Below the pieces are notes generated by a model. The model was not told the origin of the DNA and did no database searches. It was given only the letters and a program-made list of their open reading frames with translations. From Limanda limanda (taxonomy: Eukaryota; Chordata; Actinopteri; Pleuronectiformes; Pleuronectidae): 64,000 nucleotides of DNA. A program made the position numbers and the translations under genes. Below are positions 1-8,800 of the stretch, one piece after another; position 1 is the first letter of the stretch, and each line of letters opens with the position of its first letter. The DNA lies in contig NW_026870413.1 of the NCBI RefSeq assembly GCF_963576545.1, forward strand, positions 186,001 through 250,000, read 5' to 3'.

Positions 1-537
1 CTCCGACTTTTGGAAGGGTTAGGGTTAGAGTTAGGGATGAAAGCACATAGGAGAAAGAGATATTCTTGAATAACTTTTTTTGTGAAGGTCAGAGAGACTT
101 GCAAGTAGGCTCTACCCCCACTAAATGGGGTAGCGCACATCGATCGGTACCATCCTTGAGCTTCTCCGACTTTCGGAAGGGTTAGGGTTAGGGTTAGGGA
201 TGAAAGCACATAGGAGAAAGAGATATTCTTGAATAACTTTTTTTGTGAAGGTCGGAGAGACTTGGAAAGTGGTTGCATCTGGACTAATTTGGGTCCTGCG
301 GATCGATTGGTACCATCCCCGAGCTTGTACGACCTTCGGAAGAGGTCGACCGACGAAATTCCCCCAAATCTGAGGAGATATTCTTGAATAACTTTTTTTG
401 TGAAGGTCGGAGAGACATGCAAGTAGGCTCTACCCCCACTAAATGGGGTTGCGCGCATCGATCGGTACCATCCTTGAGCTTCTCCGACTTTCGGAAGGGT
501 TAGGGTTAGGGTTAGGGATGAAAGCACATAGGAGAAA

Positions 538-582
538 GAGATATTCTTGAATAACTTTTTTTGTGAAGGTCGGAGAGACTTG
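538..582 (+). other. 45-bp core box shared by A and B units
   Basis: This segment is the only part of the monomer that is identical between the A and B consensus. It has an A/T-rich first half (GATATTCTTGAATAAC), a T7 run and a purine-rich second half (GTGAAGGTCGGAGAGACTTG). It occurs about 398 times, once per unit. Between 57 and about 44 kb it is nearly invariant. Exceptions include T to A at 417 and its copies, G to C at 3279 and its copies, and T to G at 44570. From 45 kb onward the T run varies more. A binding site, a recombination-prone segment or simple recent gene conversion could each explain it; the sequence does not decide. Confidence 0.85.
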
Positions 583-659
583 CAAGTAGGCTCTACCCCC
601 ACTAAATGGGGTAGCGCGCATCGATCGGTACCATCCTTGAGCTTCTCCGACTTTCGGAA

Positions 660-680
660 GGGTTAGGGTTAGGGTTAGGG
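660..680 (+). other. Telomere-like (GGGTTA)3GGG run, example of about 268 copies
   Basis: Four G-triplets are separated by three TTA loops: 660-662, 666-668, 672-674 and 678-680. This is the minimal sequence of the intramolecular G-quadruplex known for vertebrate-type telomeric DNA (established knowledge). The run recurs at the same place in nearly every A unit, always with G on the + strand. By my hand count four intact triplets remain in about 268 of 282 complete A units. The exceptions are ten 157-bp units with three triplets, three units with TTAGAG (3722, 18031, 24767) and one with a GAG first triplet (23964). A frequent TAAGGG variant changes a loop only. Confidence 0.9.
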
Positions 681-1996
681 ATGAAAGCACATAGGAGAAA
701 GAGATATTCTTGAATAACTTTTTTTGTGAAGGTCGGAGAGACTTGCAAGTAGGCTCTACCCCCACTAAATGGGGTAGCGCGCATCGATCGGTACCATCCT
801 TGAGCTTCTCCGACTTTCGGAAGGGTTAGGGTTAGGGTTAGGGATGAAAGCACATAGGAGAAAGAGATATTCTTGAATAACTTTTTTTGTGAAGGTCGGA
901 GAGACTTGCAAGTAGGCTCTACCCCCACTAAATGGGGTAGCGCGCATCGATCGGTACCATCCTTGAGCTTCTCCGACTTTCGGAAGGGTTAGGGTTAGGG
1001 TTAGGGATGAAAGCACATAGGAGAAAGAGATATTCTTGAATAACTTTTTTTGTGAAGGTCGGAGAGACTTGCAAGTAGGCTCTACCCCCACTAAATGGGG
1101 TAGCGCGCATCGATCGGTACCATCCTTGAGCTTCTCCGACTTTCGGAAGGGTTAGGGTTAGGGTTAGGGATGAAAGCACATAGGAGAAAGAGATATTCTT
1201 GAATAACTTTTTTTGTGAAGGTCGGAGAGACTTGCAAGTAGGCTCTACCCCCACTAAATGGGGTTGCGCGCATCGATCGGTACCATCCTTGAGCTTCTCC
1301 GACTTTCGGAAGGGTTAGGGTTAGGGTTAGGGATGAAAGCACATAGGAGAAAGAGATATTCTTGAATAACTTTTTTTGTGAAGGTCGGAGAGACTTGGAA
1401 AGTGGTTGCATCTGGACTAATTTGGGTCCTGCAGATCGATTGGTACCATCCCCGAGCTTGTACGACCTTCGGAAGAGGTCGACCGACGAAATTCCCCCAA
1501 ATCTGAGGAGATATTCTTGAATAACTTTTTTTGTGAAGGTCGGAGAGACTTGCAAGTAGGCTCTACCCCCACTAAATGGGGTTGCGCGCATCGATCGGTA
1601 CCATCCTTGAGCTTCTCCGACTTTCGGAAGGGTTAGGGTTAGGGTAAGGGATGAAAGCACATAGGAGAAAGAGATATTCTTGAATAACTTTTTTTGTGAA
1701 GGTCGGAGAGACTTGCAAGTAGGCTCTACCCCCACTAAATGGGGTAGCGCGCATCGATCGGTACCATCCTTGAGCTTCTCCGACTTTCGGAAGGGTTAGG
1801 GTTAGGGTTAGGGATGAAAGCACATAGGAGAAAGAGATATTCTTGAATAACTTTTTTTGTGAAGGTCGGAGAGACTTGCAAGTAGGCTCTACCCCCACTA
1901 AATGGGGTAGCGCGCATCGATCGGTACCATCCTTGAGCTTCTCCGACTTTCGGAAGGGTTAGGGTTAGGGTTAGGGATGAAAGCACATAGGAGAAA

Positions 1997-2151
1997 GAGA
2001 TATTCTTGAATAACTTTTTTTGTGAAGGTCGGAGAGACTTGGAAAGTGGTTGCATCTGGACTAATTTGGGTCCTGCGGATCGATTGGTACCATCCCCGAG
2101 CTTGTACGACCTTCGGAAGAGGTCGACCGACGAAATTCCCCCAAATCTGAG
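1997..2151 (+). repeat. Reference B monomer (155 bp), no telomere-like run
   Basis: This is a consensus copy of unit B. Module 1 (1997-2041) is identical to the A core. Module 2 (2042-2078) has the same 37-bp length as in A but matches it at about 20 positions without gaps. Module 3 (2079-2119) differs from A at six of 41 positions. Module 4 (2120-2151) is 32 bp, lacks TTAGGG and carries the palindrome GGTCGACC at 2121-2128. A short hairpin, CGACCT (2107-2112) / AGGTCG (2120-2125) with a 7-base loop, spans the module 3/4 boundary. B units come in three marker forms at the end of module 2: GCGGATC, GCAGATC and GCGAATC. There are 113 in the window. Confidence 0.95.
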
Positions 2152-2477
2152 GAGATATTCTTGAATAACTTTTTTTGTGAAGGTCGGAGAGACTTGCAAG
2201 TAGGCTCTACCCCCACTAAATGGGGTAGCGCGCATCGATCGGTACCATCCTTGAGCTTCTCCGACTTTCGGAAGGGTTAGGGTTAGGGTTAGGGATGAAA
2301 GCACATAGGAGAAAGAGATATTCTTGAATAACTTTTTTTGTGAAGGTCGGAGAGACTTGCAAGTAGGCTCTACCCCCACTAAATGGGGTAGCGCGCATCG
2401 ATCGGTACCATCCTTGAGCTTCTCCGACTTTCGGAAGGGTTAGGGTTAGGGTTAGGGATGAAAGCACATAGGAGAAA

Positions 2478-5400
2478 GAGATATTCTTGAATAACTTTTT
2501 TTGTGAAGGTCGGAGAGACTTGGAAAGTGGTTGCATCTGGACTAATTTGGGTCCTGCGGATCGATTGGTACCATACCCGAGCTTGTACGACCTTCGGAAG
2601 AGGTCGACCGACGAAATTCCCCCAAATCTGAGGAGATATTCTTGAATAACTTTTTTTGTGAAGGTCGGAGAGACTTGCAAGTAGGCTCTACCCCCACTAA
2701 ATGGGGTAGCGCGCATCGATCGGTACCATCCTTGAGCTTCTCCGACTTTCGGAAGGGTTAGGGTTAGGGTTAGGGATGAAAGCACATAGGAGAAAGAGAT
2801 ATTCTTGAATAACTTTTTTTGTGAAGGTCGGAGAGACTTGCAAGTAGGCTCTACCCCCACTAAATGGGGTAGCGCGCATCGATCGGTACCATCCTTGAGC
2901 TTCTCCGACTTTCGGAAGGGTTAGGGTTAGGGTTAGGGATGAAAGCACATAGGAGAAAGAGATATTCTTGAATAACTTTTTTTGTGAAGGTCGGAGAGAC
3001 TTGAAAAGTGGTTGCATCTGGACTAATTTGGGTCCTGCGGATCGATTGGTACCATCCCCGAGCTTGTACGACCTTCGGAAGAGGTCGACCGACGAAATTC
3101 CCCCAAATCTGAGGAGATATTCTTGAATAACTTTTTTTGTGAAGGTCGGAGAGACTTGCAAGTAGGCTCTACCCCCACTAAATGGGGTAGCGCGCATCGA
3201 TCGGAACCATTCTTGAGCTTCTCCGACTTTCGGAAGGGTTAGGGTTAGGGTTAGGGATGAAAGCACATAGGAGAAAGACATATTCTTGAATAACTTTTTT
3301 TGTGAAGGTCGGAGAGACTTGGAAAGTGGTTGCATCTGGACTAATTTGGGTCCTGCGGATCGATTGGTACCATCCCCGAGCTTGTACGACCTTCGGAAAA
3401 GGTCGACCGACGAAATTCCCCCAAATCTGAGGAGATATTCTTGAATAACTTTTTTTGTGAAGGTCGGAGAGACTTGCAAGTAGGCTCTACCCCCACTAAA
3501 TGGGGTAGCGCGCATCGATCGGTACCATCCCCGAGCTTGTACGACCTTCGGAAGAGGTCGACCGACGAAATTCCCCCAAATCTGAGGAGATATTCTTGAA
3601 TAACTTTTTTTGTGAAGGTCGGAGAGACTTGCAAGTAGGCTCTACCCCCACTAAATGGGGTTGCGCGCATCGATCGGTACCATCCTTGAGCTTCTCCGAC
3701 TTTCGGAAGGGTTAGGGTTAGAGTTAGGGATGAAAGCACATAGGAGAAAGAGATATTCTTGAATAACTTTTTTTGTGAAGGTCAGAGAGACTTGCAAGTA
3801 GGCTCTACCCCCACTAAATGGGGTAGCGCACATCGATCGGTACCATCCTTGAGCTTCTCCGACTTTCGGAAGGGTTAGGGTTAGGGTTAGGGATGAAAGC
3901 ACATAGGAGAAAGAGATATTCTTGAATAACTTTTTTTGTGAAGGTCGGAGAGACTTGGAAAGTGGTTGCATCTGGACTAATTTGGGTCCTGCGGATCGAT
4001 TGGTACCATCCCCGAGCTTGTACGACCTTCGGAAGAGGTCGACCGACGAAATTCCCCCAAATCTGAGGAGATATTCTTGAATAACTTTTTTTGTGAAGGT
4101 CGGAGAGACATGCAAGTAGGCTCTACCCCCACTAAATGGGGTTGCGCGCATCGATCGGTACCATCCTTGAGCTTCTCCGACTTTCGGAAGGGTTAGGGTT
4201 AGGGTTAGGGATGAAAGCACATAGGAGAAAGAGATATTCTTGAATAACTTTTTTTGTGAAGGTCGGAGAGACTTGCAAGTAGGCTCTACCCCCACTAAAT
4301 GGGGTAGCGCGCATCGATCGGTACCATCCTTGAGCTTCTCCGACTTTCGGAAGGGTTAGGGTTAGGGTTAGGGATGAAAGCACATAGGAGAAAGAGATAT
4401 TCTTGAATAACTTTTTTTGTGAAGGTCGGAGAGACTTGCAAGTAGGCTCTACCCCCACTAAATGGGGTAGCGCGCATCGATCGGTACCATCCTTGAGCTT
4501 CTCCGACTTTCGGAAGGGTTAGGGTTAGGGTTAGGGATGAAAGCACATAGGAGAAAGAGATATTCTTGAATAACTTTTTTTGTGAAGGTCGGAGAGACTT
4601 GCAAGTAGGCTCTACCCCCACTAAATGGGGTAGCGCGCATCGATCGGTACCATCCTTGAGCTTCTCCGACTTTCGGAAGGGTTAGGGTTAGGGTTAGGGA
4701 TGAAAGCACATAGGAGAAAGAGATATTCTTGAATAACTTTTTTTGTGAAGGTCGGAGAGACTTGCAAGTAGGCTCTACCCCCACTAAATGGGGTAGCGCG
4801 CATCGATCGGTACCATCCTTGAGCTTCTCCGACTTTCGGAAGGGTTAGGGTTAGGGTTAGGGATGAAAGCACATAGGAGAAAGAGATATTCTTGAATAAC
4901 TTTTTTTGTGAAGGTCGGAGAGACTTGCAAGTAGGCTCTACCCCCACTAAATGGGGTTGCGCGCATCGATCGGTACCATCCTTGAGCTTCTCCGACTTTC
5001 GGAAGGGTTAGGGTTAGGGTTAGGGATGAAAGCACATAGGAGAAAGAGATATTCTTGAATAACTTTTTTTGTGAAGGTCGGAGAGACTTGGAAAGTGGTT
5101 GCATCTGGACTAATTTGGGTCCTGCAGATCGATTGGTACCATCCCCGAGCTTGTACGACCTTCGGAAGAGGTCGACCGACGAAATTCCCCCAAATCTGAG
5201 GAGATATTCTTGAATAACTTTTTTTGTGAAGGTCGGAGAGACTTGCAAGTAGGCTCTACCCCCACTAAATGGGGTTGCGCGCATCGATCGGTACCATCCT
5301 TGAGCTTCTCCGACTTTCGGAAGGGTTAGGGTTAGGGTAAGGGATGAAAGCACATAGGAGAAAGAGATATTCTTGAATAACTTTTTTTGTGAAGGTCGGA

Positions 5401-5844
5401 GAGACTTGCAAGTAGGCTCTACCCCCACTAAATGGGGTAGCGCGCATCGATCGGTACCATCCTTGAGCTTCTCCGACTTTCGGAAGGGTTAGGGTTAGGG
5501 TTAGGGATGAAAGCACATAGGAGAAAGAGATATTCTTGAATAACTTTTTTTGTGAAGGTCGGAGAGACTTGCAAGTAGGCTCTACCCCCACTAAATGGGG
5601 TAGCGCGCATCGATCGGTACCATCCTTGAGCTTCTCCGACTTTCGGAAGGGTTAGGGTTAGGGTTAGGGATGAAAGCACATAGGAGAAAGAGATATTCTT
5701 GAATAACTTTTTTTGTGAAGGTCGGAGAGACTTGGAAAGTGGTTGCATCTGGACTAATTTGGGTCCTGCGGATCGATTGGTACCATCCCCGAGCTTGTAC
5801 GACCTTCGGAAGAGGTCGACCGACGAAATTCCCCCAAATCTGAG
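2478..5844 (+). repeat. Z1-containing block repeated 14309 bp downstream
   Basis: B units at 2478, 2959, 3277, 3913, 5046 and 5690 recur at 16787, 17268, 17586, 18222, 19355 and 19999. Beyond 5844 the same order continues with a shift of 14472 because the right copy has one more A between its next two B units. The correspondence extends to about 7.6 kb / 22.07 kb. This makes 16.8-22 kb a near copy of 2.5-7.6 kb. Confidence 0.87.
3432..3586 (+). repeat. Z1: hybrid monomer, A in front, B behind (155 bp)
   Basis: The core and 37-bp spacer are A type, including TACCCC/GGGGTA. From the middle of module 3 onward the unit is B type (CCCCGAGCTTG, then the B tail with GGTCGACC). The switch falls inside the stretch GGTACCATCC that A and B share. 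Length equals a B unit, as expected for a homologous crossover. It follows a B unit directly and is followed by an A with TTAGAG at 3722. Nearby rare variants (GAAAAG after the core at about 3002, GAACCATTC near 3202, GACATATTC at 3277) recur beside Z2 and Z3. Confidence 0.93.
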
Positions 5845-8800
5845 GAGATATTCTTGAATAACTTTTTTTGTGAAGGTCGGAGAGACTTGCAAGTAGGCTC
5901 TACCCCCACTAAATGGGGTAGCGCGCATCGATCGGTACCATCCTTGAGCTTCTCCGACTTTCGGAAGGGTTAGGGTTAGGGTTAGGGATGAAAGCACATA
6001 GGAGAAAGAGATATTCTTGAATAACTTTTTTTGTGAAGGTCGGAGAGACTTGGAAAGTGGTTGCATCTGGACTAATTTGGGTCCTGCGGATCGATTGGTA
6101 CCATACCCGAGCTTGTACGACCTTCGGAAGAGGTCGACCGACGAAATTCCCCCAAATCTGAGGAGATATTCTTGAATAACTTTTTTTGTGAAGGTCGGAG
6201 AGACTTGCAAGTAGGCTCTACCCCCACTAAATGGGGTAGCGCGCATCGATCGGTACCATCCTTGAGCTTCTCCGACTTTCGGAAGGGTTAGGGTTAGGGT
6301 TAGGGATGAAAGCACATAGGAGAAAGAGATATTCTTGAATAACTTTTTTTGTGAAGGTCGGAGAGACTTGCAAGTAGGCTCTACCCCCACTAAATGGGGT
6401 AGCGCGCATCGATCGGTACCATCCTTGAGCTTCTCCGACTTTCGGAAGGGTTAGGGTTAGGGTTAGGGATGAAAGCACATAGGAGAAAGAGATATTCTTG
6501 AATAACTTTTTTTGTGAAGGTCGGAGAGACTTGCAAGTAGGCTCTACCCCCACTAAATGGGGTTGCGCGCATCGATCGGTACCATCCTTGAGCTTCTCCG
6601 ACTTTCGGAAGGGTTAGGGTTAGGGTTAGGGATGAAAGCACATAGGAGAAAGAGATATTCTTGAATAACTTTTTTTGTGAAGGTCGGAGAGACTTGGAAA
6701 GTGGTTGCATCTGGACTAATTTGGGTCCTGCAGATCGATTGGTACCATCCCCGAGCTTGTACGACCTTCGGAAGAGGTCGACCGACGAAATTCCCCCAAA
6801 TCTGAGGAGATATTCTTGAATAACTTTTTTTGTGAAGGTCGGAGAGACTTGCAAGTAGGCTCTACCCCCACTAAATGGGGTAGCGCGCATCGATCGGTAC
6901 CATCCTTGAGCTTCTCCGACTTTCGGAAGGGTTAGGGTTAGGGTTAGGGATGAAAGCACATAGGAGAAAGAGATATTCTTGAATAACTTTTTTTGTGAAG
7001 GTCGGAGAGACTTGGAAAGTGGTTGCATCTGGACTAATTTGGGTCCTGCGAATCGATTGGTACCATCCCCGAGCTTGTACGACCTTCGGAAGAGGTCGAC
7101 CGACGAAATTCCCCCAAATCTGAGGAGATATTCTTGAATAACTTTTTTTGTGAAGGTCGGAGAGACTTGCAAGTAGGCTCTACCCCCACTAAATGGGGTA
7201 GCGCGCATCGATCGGTACCATCCTTGAGCTTCTCCGACTTTCGGAAGGGTTAGGGTTAGGGATGAAAGCACATAGGAGAAAGAGATATTCTTGAATAACT
7301 TTTTTTGTGAAGGTCGGAGAGACTTGCAAGTAGGCTCTACCCCCACTAAATGGGGTAGCGCGCATCGATCGGTACCATCCTTGAGCTTCTCCGACTTTCG
7401 GAAGGGTTAGGGTTAGGGTTAGGGATGAAAGCACATAGGAGAAAGAGATATTCTTGAATAACTTTTTTTGTGAAGGTCGGAGAGACTTGGAAAGTGGTTG
7501 CATCTGGACTAATTTGGGTCCTGCGGATCGATTGGTACCATCCCCGAGCTTGTACGACCTTCGGAAGAGGTCGACCGACGAAATTCCCCCAAATCTGAGG
7601 AGATATTCTTGAATAACTTTTTTTGTGAAGGTCGGAGAGACATGCAAGTAGGCTCTACCCCCACTAAATGGGGTTGCGCGCATCGATCGGTACCATCCTT
7701 GAGCTTCTCCGACTTTCGGAAGGGTTAGGGTTAGGGTTAGGGATGAAAGCACATAGGAGAAAGAGATATTCTTGAATAACTTTTTTTGTGAAGGTCGGAG
7801 AGACTTGCAAGTAGGCTCTACCCCCACTAAATGGGGTAGCGCGCATCGATCGGTACCATCCTTGAGCTTCTCCGACTTTCGGAAGGGTTAGGGTTAGGGT
7901 TAGGGATGAAAGCACATAGGAGAAAGAGATATTCTTGAATAACTTTTTTTGTGAAGGTCGGAGAGACTTGCAAGTAGGCTCTACCCCCACTAAATGGGGT
8001 AGCGCGCATCGATCGGTACCATCCTTGAGCTTCTCCGACTTTCGGAAGGGTTAGGGTTAGGGTTAGGGATGAAAGCACATAGGAGAAAGAGATATTCTTG
8101 AATAACTTTTTTTGTGAAGGTCGGAGAGACTTGCAAGTAGGCTCTACCCCCACTAAATGGGGTAGCGCGCATCGATCGGTACCATCCTTGAGCTTCTCCG
8201 ACTTTCGGAAGGGTTAGGGTTAGGGTTAGGGATGAAAGCACATAGGAGAAAGAGATATTCTTGAATAACTTTTTTTGTGAAGGTCGGAGAGACTTGCAAG
8301 TAGGCTCTACCCCCACTAAATGGGGTAGCGCGCATCGATCGGTACCATCCTTGAGCTTCTCCGACTTTCGGAAGGGTTAGGGTTAGGGTTAGGGATGAAA
8401 GCACATAGGAGAAAGAGATATTCTTGAATAACTTTTTTTGTGAAGGTCGGAGAGACTTGGAAAGTGGTTGCATCTGGACTAATTTGGGTCCTGCGGATCG
8501 ATTGGTACCATCCCCGAGCTTGTACGACCTTCGGAAGAGGTCGACCGACGAAATTCCCCCAAATCTGAGGAGATATTCTTGAATAACTTTTTTTGTGAAG
8601 GTCGGAGAGACTTGCAAGTAGGCTCTACCCCCACTAAATGGGGTAGCGCGCATCGATCGGTACCATCCTTGAGCTTCTCCGACTTTCGGAAGGGTTAGGG
8701 TTAGGGTTAGGGATGAAAGCACATAGGAGAAAGAGATATTCTTGAATAACTTTTTTTGTGAAGGTCGGAGAGACTTGCAAGTAGGCTCTACCCCCACTAA

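Larger units (their letters stand above)
538..700 (+). repeat. Reference A monomer (163 bp) with telomere-like run
   Basis: This is a consensus copy of unit A. Module 1, the core, is 538-582: it starts GAGATATTC, contains a T7 run and ends GAGACTTG. Module 2 is 583-619 and holds the inverted repeat TACCCC (594-599) / GGGGTA (608-613) around an 8-base loop. Module 3 is 620-660 and begins with overlapping palindromes ATCGAT, CGATCG and GGTACC. Module 4 is 661-700 and contributes most of (GGGTTA)3GGG at 660-680. Two common forms exist, GGGGTAGCG and GGGGTTGCG at the end of the inverted repeat; the second shortens the stem from 6 to 5 bp. There are 282 complete A units in the window. Confidence 0.95.
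1..3431 (+). repeat. Array segment 1, left of the first Z hybrid
   Basis: Starts inside an A unit (1-56), then A 57-219. B units begin at 220, 1353, 1997, 2478, 2959 and 3277, giving A runs of 6, 3, 2, 2 and 1 between them. Bases 1 to about 2150 match 3694 to about 5840 at a shift of 3693 bp, including the rare TTAGAG at position 29 and the core variant ACATG near 417. The window therefore begins about 107 bp after what should be another Z hybrid just outside it. No gene or unique sequence is seen. Confidence 0.9.

Noticed and set aside
594..613. TACCCC/GGGGTA hairpin as a transcription terminator
   Set aside because: The stem is only 6 bp with an 8-base loop and no T run follows; the context is satellite, not the end of a gene.
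538..700. tRNA- or 5S-derived repeat with internal polymerase III boxes
   Set aside because: No A-box/B-box pair or cloverleaf can be recognised; a T7 run alone is not enough.
2111..2128. CENP-B box in the B unit around CTTCGGAAGAGGTCGACC
   Set aside because: The TTCG and central A fit the pattern, but the required CGGG near the end is missing, and no other place in A or B fits better.
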